This document shows, piece after piece, positions 9,023 through 18,686 of a stretch of 64,000 bases of DNA; positions within the stretch are counted from its first letter, which is position 1; the number at the start of each line of letters is the position of its first letter. The stretch is from Peptoniphilus sp. KCTC 25270. GTDB lineage: Bacteria > Bacillota > Clostridia > Tissierellales > Peptoniphilaceae. The notes beneath the pieces were generated by a model. The model had not been told where the DNA came from. It did no database searches and saw only the letters and a program-made list of their open reading frames with translations. Both the position numbers and the translations under genes were made by a program. The stretch is from positions 558,001 to 622,000 of the forward strand of contig NZ_JAJMZJ010000001.1 in assembly GCF_021012875.1 (NCBI RefSeq), given 5' to 3'.

Positions 9023-10795
9023 TTATTCCTCCTCTAATGTTTTAATATGAACTTCTTCTAATTGTTTAGGAGAAAGATGAACCGGTGCTCCTGTTAATAA
9101 ATCAGTAGCAGATTGTGTTTTAGGGAAGGCAATAACCTGTCTCATGTTTTCTTCTCCTGTTAAAAGCATACACAAACGATCCAAACCAAAAGCCAAGCCT
9201 CCATGTGGAGGTGCTCCATAACGGAATGCTTCCAATAAGAAACCAAATTTTTCTTGGGCTTCTTCTTGAGAGAAACCTAAGGCTTGGAACATTTTTTCTT
9301 GGTCCTCTCTCTTATGAATTCGGATAGATCCTCCACCCATTTCATCTCCATTGATTACAATATCATAAGCTCGAGCTCTGCAATTTTCTGGATCGGATTC
9401 CAATAGGTCGACATCTTCTTTCATTGGCGCTGTAAAAGGATGATGTTTTGCTACATAACGATTTTCTTCTTCGTCAAATTCAAACAATGGGAATTCGATA
9501 ATCCAAAGGGCATTGATTTTCTCTTTATCAATCAATCCCATTTCAGAAGCAATATGATTTCTAAGGTTTCCTAAGGCCGCAAAAACCGTTGCGTTTTTAT
9601 CTGCTACAAATAGAATCAGATCCCCTACTTCTGCCTCTGTCGATTGAATGATAGAATCAAAAATAGAATCTTCAATAAACTTCTTAATTGGACTTTGAAT
9701 TTCTCCCTCGTTTACTTTAGCCCATGCCAATCCTTTTGCCCCATAATCCTTAACAAAGGCTTCTAATTTATCAATTTTTTTGCGGCTAAAGAATTCTGCT
9801 CCTCCCTTAACCACAATGCAACGAACGCTTCCACCGTTAGCGATGGCATCTTGGAATACTTTGAAATCGGCTTCTTTTACAATTTCACTTACATCTTGTA
9901 ATTCCATTTCAAAACGAGTATCCGGTTTATCTACCCCATAGCGATCCATGGCTTCTTTGTAGGTCATTCTTTGGAAAGGAGTTTCCAATTCTATCCCTTT
10001 TATTTCTTTGAATAATTTTTTCAAATAGTTTTCATTGATGCTCATTACATCTTCTTCATCCACAAAACTCAATTCCATATCGATTTGAGTAAATTCTGGT
10101 TGACGATTAAAACGCAAATCTTCATCTCTAAAACATTTTGTAATTTGGATATAACGATCAAAGCCAGATACCATTAAAAGTTGCTTCATCAATTGAGGAG
10201 ATTGTGGCAAGGCATAAAACGCTCCTGGTTGTACACGACTTGGCACCAAATAATCTCTGGCTCCTTCTGGTGTTGGTTTGGAAAGAATCGGTGTTTCAAT
10301 TTCAACGAATCCATTCTCATAAAAATAATCTCTTGTTATTTTATACATTTGAGAACGCATTCTAAAAATTTCTTGCATATGGGGTTTTCTTAAATCCAAG
10401 GTACGGTTTTTCAATCGAACCATTTCGGTTACATCATCATCGTCTCGAATATAGATTGGTGGCACATCCGATTCATTTAAGATTTCTAACTCGTTTACCA
10501 AAATCTCAATTTTTCCTGTAGGAATCCCATCATTTATTGAACTTCTCATGCGAACCGTTCCTTCAATGGCTACTACATATTCTGAGCGAATCGATGTAGC
10601 TCTTTCAAAAACCTCTGCTTCAATGGTTTCATCAAAAACAACTTGAACGATTCCTGAATAATCGCGAATATCAGCAAAAATCAAAGAACCTAAATTTCTA
10701 GATTTTGCAACCCAACCATTAATTCGAACACTTTCTCCAATGTTCTCTTCTCTCAAATTTCCGCAAAAATGTGTTCTCTTAAGGGAATGACTCAT
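9023..10795 (-). CDS. aspS: Aspartyl-tRNA synthetase
   Basis: The 590-residue bacterial-type class IIb synthetase charges tRNA-Asp. It has an N-terminal OB-fold (RINGWVAKSRNLGSLIFADIRD, in residues 23-45), the motif 2 region FRDEDLRFNRQPEFTQ near 216, a GAD insertion domain (about 290-410) and motif 3 GLAFGLDRLCMLLTG near 530. The full-length GAD domain marks the bacterial family. The discriminating and non-discriminating forms cannot be told apart confidently here; the presence of asnA shows free asparagine is made. It lies between the MurE-like gene (15 nt upstream) and rseC. Confidence 0.97.
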   Translation of the reverse strand: MSHSLKRTHFCGNLREENIGESVRINGWVAKSRNLGSLIFADIRDYSGIVQVVFDETIEAEVFERATSIRSEYVVAIEGTVRMRSSINDGIPTGKIEILVNELEILNESDVPPIYIRDDDDVTEMVRLKNRTLDLRKPHMQEIFRMRSQMYKITRDYFYENGFVEIETPILSKPTPEGARDYLVPSRVQPGAFYALPQSPQLMKQLLMVSGFDRYIQITKCFRDEDLRFNRQPEFTQIDMELSFVDEEDVMSINENYLKKLFKEIKGIELETPFQRMTYKEAMDRYGVDKPDTRFEMELQDVSEIVKEADFKVFQDAIANGGSVRCIVVKGGAEFFSRKKIDKLEAFVKDYGAKGLAWAKVNEGEIQSPIKKFIEDSIFDSIIQSTEAEVGDLILFVADKNATVFAALGNLRNHIASEMGLIDKEKINALWIIEFPLFEFDEEENRYVAKHHPFTAPMKEDVDLLESDPENCRARAYDIVINGDEMGGGSIRIHKREDQEKMFQALGFSQEEAQEKFGFLLEAFRYGAPPHGGLAFGLDRLCMLLTGEENMRQVIAFPKTQSATDLLTGAPVHLSPKQLEEVHIKTLEEE

Positions 10796-10810
10796 TGTAA
10801 TATTTTCCTC

Positions 10811-12316
10811 CTAACAAATTCTAGTTTCTTGTTTATTTTTAATGAAACGTATATTTTTGGCTATATTCTCTTCCAATAGATATTTCCAAGCGAATCCCGC
10901 TCCTTTATCCATTCCTTGGCAGCCGGCCAATAATAACACGTCTCCTTTCCCCATCTTTCCTATGATAGTATAAACCGAATCTTCTAATTTTTCAAAGATT
11001 TCGATTTCATAACCAGAAGATTCTACCGAATTTTTGAAACTCTTTATTTCTTCCTCTGTAACCCAATCTTTTTTTCCTGTTGTATCTCTACTTATAGTTG
11101 CCAAAACATTTTTAGGATTTAGTTTTTTCATCCATTTTACCAATTCATCCGCATTTTCACGATTTAACTCTTTTCCTCTATTGCCACGAATCGCATAAAG
11201 TATATATAAATTTTCGTATTGCATTTCTTCCAAAGTCTTCATCGTTACTTCAATATTTTTAGGATTGGCATAATGGTCGTCTATAATCTTAAATTCTTCA
11301 TCATAAATCAATTCAAAGCGACGTTCCACCCCTGTAAAAGCGTGAATTCCTTCTTGAACCGCCTCATCCTCTAGACCTAAAATTCTAGCCATAGTAATCG
11401 CTACCATAGCGTTCAACACAGAATGGTATCCAGAGACACTTAACTCTATTGGAATTTTTTTCTGCTTATCTTTTTCTAAATAAGTAAATTTGCCCTTTCC
11501 TGTAGCCAAATCCAACCCTTCAATGGTTATATCTCCCTCTCCCTCCATGGAAATCAAGTGAGTCTTCCCAGATGTTTGACGACTTAAAGATTCAATCCAT
11601 GGAAAATCGATGTTCAAAATTACATCCGTTGAAGGTTTGGCATCCCGAATTAGGCGACTTTTGTATTCTAAGTACTTTTCTAAAGACCCATGTTGCTCAA
11701 CATGTTCTTTTGAAACGTTATGAAATGAAACGATATCGTATTCTATTCCAAAATTTCGGTATAATTCTTGGGCAGAAGAGCTTACTTCCATTACAACAAC
11801 ATCCACGCCCACATCTGCCATTTCTCGCAAATATTTTTGTAAATCAATGCTTTCAGGAGTCGTTAACTCAGAAGGAATTACAACATCTCCATATTTAATC
11901 TCAACGGTTCCTATGATTCCTACTTCCATACCATAAAATTTCAGCATATCTGCAATCATATAGGCCGTTGAAGTTTTACCGTTTGTTGCTGTAATTCCAA
12001 TGACCTTCATTTCCTTTGAAGGATATCCATAGAAACAGTTTGCCAATTTTGCCATAGAAATTCTTGTATTCTCTACTTTTACTTGAGGGATTTCACAGTC
12101 TACAAATTCTTCTACAAGGGCAACCTTGGCTCCTTTTTCATAGGCATTTTTAACATACTTATGTCCATCCGTCAAAGCCCCTTTTAATGCAACAAAAATT
12201 TCATTTTCCTTGCTAGTTAAAGAGTTATTATTAATACTCAACAGATCTAATGTGTCTGAAATATTGCCTCTTGTATCGACAATATCAATTGATTTTTTCA
12301 ATTCATTCCATAACAT
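10811..12316 (-). CDS. MurE-like Mur ligase (divergent UDP-N-acetylmuramyl-tripeptide synthetase family)
   Basis: The 501-residue protein has the three Mur-ligase domains: an N-terminal MurE-type UDP-sugar region (IFVALKGALTDGHKYV), the ATP loop ATNGKTST near residue 110, MEVSSSAQEL, and a lysine in LEYKSRL where MurE has its carbamylated Lys. MurE adds the third amino acid to UDP-MurNAc dipeptide. Here the usual DYAHTPD motif reads DHYANPKNIE and the DNPR acceptor motif is not recognisable, so the amino acid added, or even the substrate, may differ. I prefer the ATG at 12316 (AAGGTG 7 nt before it) to the one at 12322. It overlaps hemZ by 14 nt. Confidence 0.8.
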   Translation of the reverse strand: MLWNELKKSIDIVDTRGNISDTLDLLSINNNSLTSKENEIFVALKGALTDGHKYVKNAYEKGAKVALVEEFVDCEIPQVKVENTRISMAKLANCFYGYPSKEMKVIGITATNGKTSTAYMIADMLKFYGMEVGIIGTVEIKYGDVVIPSELTTPESIDLQKYLREMADVGVDVVVMEVSSSAQELYRNFGIEYDIVSFHNVSKEHVEQHGSLEKYLEYKSRLIRDAKPSTDVILNIDFPWIESLSRQTSGKTHLISMEGEGDITIEGLDLATGKGKFTYLEKDKQKKIPIELSVSGYHSVLNAMVAITMARILGLEDEAVQEGIHAFTGVERRFELIYDEEFKIIDDHYANPKNIEVTMKTLEEMQYENLYILYAIRGNRGKELNRENADELVKWMKKLNPKNVLATISRDTTGKKDWVTEEEIKSFKNSVESSGYEIEIFEKLEDSVYTIIGKMGKGDVLLLAGCQGMDKGAGFAWKYLLEENIAKNIRFIKNKQETRIC

Positions 12317-13703
12317 ATTCATTCACCTTCTCTAGAAAGAATTTTTTCTCCTCTATAATTTCATCTAAACGTTCTTCATAATCTCTTAGATTACGGAAAT
12401 TGGAATTTTTTAGGATTTTTCCTTCTTTCCCATCAAAGATTTTGCTTGTAGAACCCATACCAACACCAATGGTAGATTGCAGTTCTTCCATCATAATCAT
12501 ATTGTAAATGGATTCATATCCTTCTTTTGCGTATCCTATGTTTTCGGAATTTCCTAAAATTCGTTTTTGTCTATACATATAATAAGGTAAGAACCCATGA
12601 TTTATATTCCGTTCCATGGCTTTATCCTGTATGGAAGAAATATCTTCAAAAGAAAATTGATTTTTCTCATAAAGCTTTGATCCATTTTTTAGGGAAAGCA
12701 TATGAATGGTTATACTTTCTGGGGATAATTCATAAATTTTTTCTAATGTATCTTCAAAGTCTTTTTCATTTTCTCCAGGAAGACCAGCTATTAAATCCAT
12801 ATTTACATGAATCTTTGGAAATTTTTTCACCCTTTTATAGGCTTCCACAATATCTTCCACTGTATGGTTCCTACCTAAATCGACTAAGGTTTGATCTTTC
12901 ATTGTTTGAGGATTTACACTTATTCGGTTTACCCCATACTTTGATAGCAAATTTAACATGGAATCCGTAATGGTTTCTGGTCTACCTGCTTCAACAGTAA
13001 ATTCAATATCTTTGCCATAAGGTTTCAATATAGATAGAATTCTTTCCAATTGCTCTTCTGGTATGGAAGTAGGCGTTCCTCCTCCAATATAAATAGAACT
13101 GGGCCATTTCTTTCCGTTTTCCAACACAACTTGTAGTTCTTTTACAAGAGAATTTATATATTTCTTAATGCGAGATTTGTCATTATTTAGAATGGTTGGA
13201 TAGGAGCAATAGTGACATCGACTTGGGCAAAAAGGAATATTTATATACAAAGAATACCCCGCAGAATCTAAGTCTTTGGTTAATTTCTCTTCCTTTTTTG
13301 CCATTTCAATAAGCAAATGGCTCAATTTTTCCTCAACCAAATAATGATTTATCAATAAGCGATAGACTTCATCCTCTTCTTTTTCCAATAAATGATTGCG
13401 CACAAATTTTATCGGCCGAATTCCTGTTAAAATCCCCCATTTATTGGGAACTTTTTTCTCTTTTGACAAGGAGGTAATCAGCCACCGAGCCACTCGGTGT
13501 CGCAAATGGATAGGGTTTTCTTCATAGGGGAATTTTTCTGTAAAAGATTCCTTGGGGAATTGAACCTCTACTTCTACAAATTCTTCCTTCTTAGAATAAG
13601 TTAGAAACAGCTCTTCATTGTCTTCATAATAAGGATAATAAATTCGGAGAAGCTCAAAAAAACTATGAGCATCTCCGGAATTGGCACCTATTATTTTAAT
13701 CAT
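12303..13703 (-). CDS. hemZ: HemZ-type coproporphyrinogen dehydrogenase-like radical SAM protein
   Basis: The 466-residue protein has a radical SAM cluster C159-x3-C163-x2-C166 (FCPSRCHYCSYP), the GGGTPTSI loop near 208 and a HemN-like C-terminus. The extra N-terminal domain of about 150 residues is typical of the Gram-positive HemZ group. HemN decarboxylates coproporphyrinogen III; HemZ proteins are often annotated that way but some HemN-like members do other chemistry. No haem pathway genes are nearby, so its substrate is uncertain. It overlaps the MBL hydrolase gene by 4 nt. Confidence 0.85.
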   Translation of the reverse strand: MIKIIGANSGDAHSFFELLRIYYPYYEDNEELFLTYSKKEEFVEVEVQFPKESFTEKFPYEENPIHLRHRVARWLITSLSKEKKVPNKWGILTGIRPIKFVRNHLLEKEEDEVYRLLINHYLVEEKLSHLLIEMAKKEEKLTKDLDSAGYSLYINIPFCPSRCHYCSYPTILNNDKSRIKKYINSLVKELQVVLENGKKWPSSIYIGGGTPTSIPEEQLERILSILKPYGKDIEFTVEAGRPETITDSMLNLLSKYGVNRISVNPQTMKDQTLVDLGRNHTVEDIVEAYKRVKKFPKIHVNMDLIAGLPGENEKDFEDTLEKIYELSPESITIHMLSLKNGSKLYEKNQFSFEDISSIQDKAMERNINHGFLPYYMYRQKRILGNSENIGYAKEGYESIYNMIMMEELQSTIGVGMGSTSKIFDGKEGKILKNSNFRNLRDYEERLDEIIEEKKFFLEKVNEYVME

Positions 13704-14320
13704 AGAATTTGCAATAGAAATGGATTTTGTACTTTTTCTCTTCCAATTGTTGTAGATTCCCCATGTCCAGGCAACAATTGAATGGATTCATCCATTTCTT
13801 TTATTTTTTTCAAAGATTTCTCCATTCGTGACCAATCTCCCATTGGTAAATCTGTTCTACCAATAGATCCTTCAAAAATCGTATCTCCCGTAACCATTAC
13901 TCCATCCATTAAATAACAAACAGAACCAGGTGTATGCCCTGGAGTATGAATCACTTGGATTGTACCTAAATCAAAATCCAATGTATCCCCATCTTGAAGG
14001 AGTACATCCACAGGCTTATTCGGTTGTGGCATTCCCATCATATGAGCCATATTGTATTCTTTGTTATTATACATAATCTGTTCTTCTTCATGCATGTACA
14101 CCTTTACGTTAAAAGCGTCTCTGCATTCATTTAATGCACCAATATGATCTCCATGAGCATGGGTCAATAGAATGGCTTCCACTTCTACGCCATTTGCCTT
14201 TACCTCATTAATTATTTTATTCGCGTCTCCTCCTGGATCAAATAAAAGTCCTTTTTTATTTTCACCATATAACACATAGGCATTGGTCGCTCCACAAACT
14301 AAAATTCTTAATCCCTTCAT
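13700..14320 (-). CDS. Metallo-beta-lactamase-fold hydrolase (glyoxalase II-like)
   Basis: The 206-residue protein has the MBL zinc motif THAHGDHIG near residue 53, HTPGHTPGSV with a third ligand near 126, GDTIFEGSIGRTDL with the bridging Asp, and a final GHGESTT His. These match the GloB/YcbL group, which hydrolyses thioesters such as S-lactoylglutathione; the true substrate is unknown. It overlaps dtd by one base and hemZ by four, so it is tightly coupled in the array. The same arrangement with relA and dtd is common in Firmicutes. Confidence 0.87.
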   Translation of the reverse strand: MKGLRILVCGATNAYVLYGENKKGLLFDPGGDANKIINEVKANGVEVEAILLTHAHGDHIGALNECRDAFNVKVYMHEEEQIMYNNKEYNMAHMMGMPQPNKPVDVLLQDGDTLDFDLGTIQVIHTPGHTPGSVCYLMDGVMVTGDTIFEGSIGRTDLPMGDWSRMEKSLKKIKEMDESIQLLPGHGESTTIGREKVQNPFLLQIL

Positions 14321-14769
14321 TAAAAATTCCTTTCACTATCTAATAAAATGGTAACTGGCCCGTCATTTATAGAATGCACTTTCATATCGGCACCGAACCT
14401 TCCTGTTTCAACTTCTATTTCCAAATTTCTACAAGTTTCCACAAATTTTTCGTACATAGGTTCAGAAATTTCTCCTTTTGCTGCGCGAATATAACTAGGA
14501 CGATTTCCTTTCCTTGCATCTCCATATAAAGTGAACTGACTAACAACCAATAAAGATCCGCCTACATCTAATAGACTACGATTCATTACGTCGTTCTCAT
14601 CTTCAAAAATTCTTAAATTCGTAACTTTTTTTACCATAAAATCCAAGTCTGCTTGTTCATCCGAATCTGTAATTCCTAAATAAACCAACAAACCAGGACC
14701 AATGGTTCCTGTCGTTTCTGTATCTACTTTAACAAAAGCTTCTTTTACTCTTTGTACAACAGCTCTCAT
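14320..14769 (-). CDS. dtd: D-aminoacyl-tRNA deacylase
   Basis: The 149-residue enzyme hydrolyses D-aminoacyl-tRNAs (and glycyl-tRNA-Ala), keeping D-amino acids out of protein. Both signature motifs are present: SQFTLYGDARKGNRPS near residue 78 and GPVTILLDS near the C-terminus. The start MRAVVQRVKEAFVKVD is canonical. It follows relA by 8 nt, the usual Firmicute order. A proofreading role against D-amino acids is pertinent in a cell whose ornithine pathway makes D-ornithine, although Dtd is near-universal. Confidence 0.96.
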   Translation of the reverse strand: MRAVVQRVKEAFVKVDTETTGTIGPGLLVYLGITDSDEQADLDFMVKKVTNLRIFEDENDVMNRSLLDVGGSLLVVSQFTLYGDARKGNRPSYIRAAKGEISEPMYEKFVETCRNLEIEVETGRFGADMKVHSINDGPVTILLDSERNF

Positions 14770-14777
14770 ATAACCTC

Positions 14778-16937
14778 CTAGGATTTTACACGATAGGCAT
14801 CATAGACATTCTCTATTTTTCGAATTTTATTTAATAAATATTCCAAATCACTAATATCATGGATCTGAATCACAGATCGAATGACTAAAGTGTGATCTTT
14901 GTTTGCTCTTGCAGATAAATTAATCAATCCCAAGCGAGAATCATTGATACGGTTGGCAATATCTCCCAATACATTTCCCTTATCTGCTGCTCTGACTTCA
15001 ATTTCTGCGTGGTAAGAATCTTTTTCACTTATATCCCATGATACTTCTATTAAACGAGAATCTTCTTTCTCATTAATTATATTTACACAATCGGATCGGT
15101 GCACACTGATACCACGCCCCATGGTTATATAGCCAATAATTGAATCTCCGGGAACGGGATTACAACATTTTGCCGTTCTTACTTTTACATTGTCTATTCC
15201 TTTTACAACAATCCCATTGCTAGAAGTGCTTTTCACCTTCTTTTTACCAATGGCAATGTCTTTTTCTAAGGAAATTTCTTTTTCTTTCTCTTTGTTTTCT
15301 TGCTGAATATAATCTACAAGTTTTGCTGTAACTTGGTTTACAGTCATACTACCATAACCAATAGCAGCATACAAATCATCCATGGAAGGAACTTTCAACC
15401 GCTCACGGATTTCTTCCATCCACTGATCTCGAACCAAAATATGAGGCGGATATCCCAAGCGTTTTGCTTCTTGATCGATTGCCTCTTTCCCTCTTAAAAC
15501 ATTTTTATCTCTGTCCTTAACCTTAAAATACTGGCGTATTTTTGTTTTTGCTTGAGGACTTTGAACAATATTTAACCAATCCAAGGAAGGACCAGAATTT
15601 TTGTTCGTAATAACTTCAATAATGTTTCCATTTTGCAATTTGAAGTTTAAGGGAACGATTCTACCATTGACTTTTGCACCAACGCAAGTGTTTCCAACAG
15701 CAGAATGGACACGATAAGCAAAGTCAATCGGAGTAGATCCATCTGGTAAATTGATAACATCCCCACGAGGTGTAAAGACGAATACTTCGTCAGCAAAAAA
15801 GTCAACTTTCAAAGTTTCCATAAACTCATTTGGATCTTTTAGGTCTTTTTGCCACTCTAATAGTTGTCTTAGCCAAGTCAAATTCTCATCAAAAGAAGTG
15901 GATTTATTGACTCCTTCTTTATACTTCCAATGGGCTGCGATACCATATTCTGCTGTTTTATGCATATCCCAAGTACGGATTTGTACCTCAAAAGTTTCTC
16001 CACTCCCATCAATTACTGTAGTGTGAAGGGATTGATATTTATTGGGTTTTGGCATAGAAATATAGTCTTTGAAACGCCCTGGAATTGGCTTATACATAGT
16101 ATGAACAACCCCCAAAGCACCATAACAATCTTTTATATCATCTACAATGATTCGAACCGCAGACAAATCATAAATTTCATCAAAAGATTTTCCCTTGTAC
16201 ATCATTTTTTTATAGATACTATAAAAATTCTTTGGTCGCCCATGAATATCTGCCGATACACCCATTTTTTTCAATTGCTTCGAAATGGAGTCAATAATAT
16301 TGTTAATCAAAGCTTCTCGTTCGTTTCTTCGCTTATTTACCATATCAATTAACATATAATAATTTTCTGGATCCAAGTAGCGAAGAGATAGATCTTCTAG
16401 CTCCCATTTTACCTTACTAATCCCCAATCGGTCCGCCAAAGGAGCGTAAATTTCTATGGTTTCTAAAGCTTTTTCCTTTTTCTTTTCATCTCGCATATAT
16501 TCTAAGGTTCTCATATTGTGAAGACGGTCGGCAAACTTAACGATAACCACTCGAATATCTTTTGCCATTGCAAGTACCATTTTACGAATATTTTCTGCTT
16601 GTTTTTCTTGTTTCGTCTGATAGTTTAACTTTTTAAGTTTTGTTACCCCATCAACCAAATCAGCAATTTCTTCGCCAAAATCTTCTTTTACATCATCATA
16701 GGTTACATCTGTATCTTCAATAACATCGTGTAAAAGTCCTGCAATTATCGTCGCCGTATCCATATTCATTTCTGCTAAAATCAAAGAAACATTCAAGGGA
16801 TGAATAATATATTCTTCACCAGAGTTTCGTAGCTGCCCTTTGTGATGATCGCGGGCTAAATGGTATGCCTTCAAAATCAAATCTACATCGGCATTTGGAT
16901 TGTATTCTAATATATTGTCAATTAATCTTTGAATCAT
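14778..16937 (-). CDS. relA: Bifunctional (p)ppGpp synthetase/hydrolase, RelA/SpoT (Rel) family
   Basis: The 719-residue stringent-response enzyme has an HD hydrolase domain (HHKGQ near 31, HPLN near 46, LLHDVIED with H70-D71), a synthetase domain (RPKNFYSIYKKM near 220, DLSAVRIIV near 262), a TGS domain (FTPRGDVINLPDGSTPIDFA near 400) and C-terminal zinc-finger and ACT segments (RTAKCCNPVPGD near 585). With both catalytic motifs intact it should both make and degrade the alarmone, as the single Rel of Firmicutes does. It lies between recJ and dtd. Confidence 0.96.
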   Translation of the reverse strand: MIQRLIDNILEYNPNADVDLILKAYHLARDHHKGQLRNSGEEYIIHPLNVSLILAEMNMDTATIIAGLLHDVIEDTDVTYDDVKEDFGEEIADLVDGVTKLKKLNYQTKQEKQAENIRKMVLAMAKDIRVVIVKFADRLHNMRTLEYMRDEKKKEKALETIEIYAPLADRLGISKVKWELEDLSLRYLDPENYYMLIDMVNKRRNEREALINNIIDSISKQLKKMGVSADIHGRPKNFYSIYKKMMYKGKSFDEIYDLSAVRIIVDDIKDCYGALGVVHTMYKPIPGRFKDYISMPKPNKYQSLHTTVIDGSGETFEVQIRTWDMHKTAEYGIAAHWKYKEGVNKSTSFDENLTWLRQLLEWQKDLKDPNEFMETLKVDFFADEVFVFTPRGDVINLPDGSTPIDFAYRVHSAVGNTCVGAKVNGRIVPLNFKLQNGNIIEVITNKNSGPSLDWLNIVQSPQAKTKIRQYFKVKDRDKNVLRGKEAIDQEAKRLGYPPHILVRDQWMEEIRERLKVPSMDDLYAAIGYGSMTVNQVTAKLVDYIQQENKEKEKEISLEKDIAIGKKKVKSTSSNGIVVKGIDNVKVRTAKCCNPVPGDSIIGYITMGRGISVHRSDCVNIINEKEDSRLIEVSWDISEKDSYHAEIEVRAADKGNVLGDIANRINDSRLGLINLSARANKDHTLVIRSVIQIHDISDLEYLLNKIRKIENVYDAYRVKS

Positions 16938-16949
16938 AATCTCACCACT

Positions 16950-18674
16950 TTATCGAAATCGAAAATCCTTTACCTCAAATTGTACCGTCATTTGATTTCT
17001 AAAATTATTTATCTTAGGGGAGTATACCAAATCCAATCGGTAATCTCTCGTTTTATTTTCTTCATATTTTTCCAAGAATTCTTCTGCCCCTTGGAATAAA
17101 ATTCCTTGGTATATTCTCCCATTTTCTGTCAATTGAATGCTTAGTACGTTATTATTTTTACCCAATAATTTTAGATTTGAAATTTTCAAATCTGTTACAC
17201 CAAACAAAGGAGATTCGTTCCCATTTCCAAAAGGTGCAAAAATATTTAGACGTTCTATAAATGGAATTTTCACATCCGCTAAAGACAGTAAGCCGTCCAC
17301 TCGCACAATGGGCTCCAGTTCTGCTTCGCTATATTCCACATTCTTTAGAACACTTTCCTTAAACCCTTCAAAGTCTTCTTCCTTCAAACTTACTCCACAG
17401 GCCATTTTATGTCCACCAAATCCAAGCAAAAATTCTTCACTCTTCTTTATTTCCTGAACAATATCGACTCCCTCAACCGATCTTCCAGAACCCTTAAGTC
17501 CGTCTTTGCCTTTTGTAAGAACAATAGTGGGCCGATTTAACCTGCCTTTGACTTTTCCAGCTATGATCCCAGCAATACTCTCATGAATGGTTTCGTCTTT
17601 TAATATGCAAAACATCTCACCTTTTTCTATCGATTGATTTATTTGCGTCTCAAAAGACTCCATTGCATCTTGAGTCATCTGTTGTCGAATCCCATTTAGC
17701 TTTCTTAACTCTGTTGCAATTTCTTTCGCTTCCATTGCATCTTTTGTTAAAAATAACTTCAAAGCTTTTTCTGCAGAATCCAATCTACCGGCCGAATTAA
17801 TAGTCGGTCCTAAGACAAAGCCCAAATGATACCCTGATATATCTGATTTGATTCCACAAGCTTCTTTTAACGCCTTTAGACCCACATGCTCTGATTGATT
17901 TAGCCGATTTAGTCCTAATTTTACTATTGTTCGATTTTCTCCTTTCAGCTCCATTACATCACAAACGGTGGCTATAGCAGCAAAACCAATAAAATCAGAA
18001 TCCATCTCCTGAATTTTCCCTTGAACGGTGTATAGATAATGGATGAATTTGTAAGCTACAGCAGCTCCACATAAATTTTTATAAGGATATCTACAAGCCG
18101 ACTGTTTTGGATTTATAATCGCATCGGCCTCAGGTAAGTTTTCGCGACGTATATTCTCTTCCTCTAAATAAGGAATTTCATGATGATCTGTGACTACCAT
18201 CTTCACCCCTATTTTTTTCCCATAATGTATCGCCTCATGGGCACTAATTCCATTATCACAAGTAAGAATCATGCCAATTCCATCTTCTTTGGCCTCTTCC
18301 ACCATAGAAAGATTTAATCCATAACCGTCTTTTATTCTATGAGGGATTTTATAATCTACCTCATAACCCAACCCTTTTAATCCTAGAAACAAGATAGTAG
18401 TTGCCATAACTCCATCTACATCATAATCGCCGACAATCCTTATCTTCGATTTCTTCATCCTAGCTTCCATAAAAAGATTGCCAGCTTTAATCATATCCTT
18501 CATTGTAACGGATGAATGAAAATTGCGAGGGTTTGGTTTCAAAAACTCCAAAATTTCTTCTTTGGTTTCAATGCCCCGATTCAATAGGATTTGATATTCA
18601 ATTTCATTGATTCCCAAAGACAAAAAATCCACTTTGGAATTTCCGGGAACTTTTTTAATAAACCACTTCGCCAT
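16950..18674 (-). CDS. recJ: Single-stranded-DNA-specific exonuclease RecJ
   Basis: The 574-residue DHH-family nuclease degrades single-stranded DNA 5' to 3' in recombination and mismatch repair. The core motifs are D83-YDVDG, TCDNGISAHEA near 130, TDHHEIPY near 163, the DHHA1-domain FGGHKMACGVS near 418 and a C-terminal OB-fold with FAPFGNGNESPLFG near 488. Length matches the short RecJ form. It lies between scfB and relA, 12 nt from each, and starts after GGAGA. Confidence 0.96.
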   Translation of the reverse strand: MAKWFIKKVPGNSKVDFLSLGINEIEYQILLNRGIETKEEILEFLKPNPRNFHSSVTMKDMIKAGNLFMEARMKKSKIRIVGDYDVDGVMATTILFLGLKGLGYEVDYKIPHRIKDGYGLNLSMVEEAKEDGIGMILTCDNGISAHEAIHYGKKIGVKMVVTDHHEIPYLEEENIRRENLPEADAIINPKQSACRYPYKNLCGAAVAYKFIHYLYTVQGKIQEMDSDFIGFAAIATVCDVMELKGENRTIVKLGLNRLNQSEHVGLKALKEACGIKSDISGYHLGFVLGPTINSAGRLDSAEKALKLFLTKDAMEAKEIATELRKLNGIRQQMTQDAMESFETQINQSIEKGEMFCILKDETIHESIAGIIAGKVKGRLNRPTIVLTKGKDGLKGSGRSVEGVDIVQEIKKSEEFLLGFGGHKMACGVSLKEEDFEGFKESVLKNVEYSEAELEPIVRVDGLLSLADVKIPFIERLNIFAPFGNGNESPLFGVTDLKISNLKLLGKNNNVLSIQLTENGRIYQGILFQGAEEFLEKYEENKTRDYRLDLVYSPKINNFRNQMTVQFEVKDFRFR

Positions 18675-18686
18675 TTTCTCCTCCGT

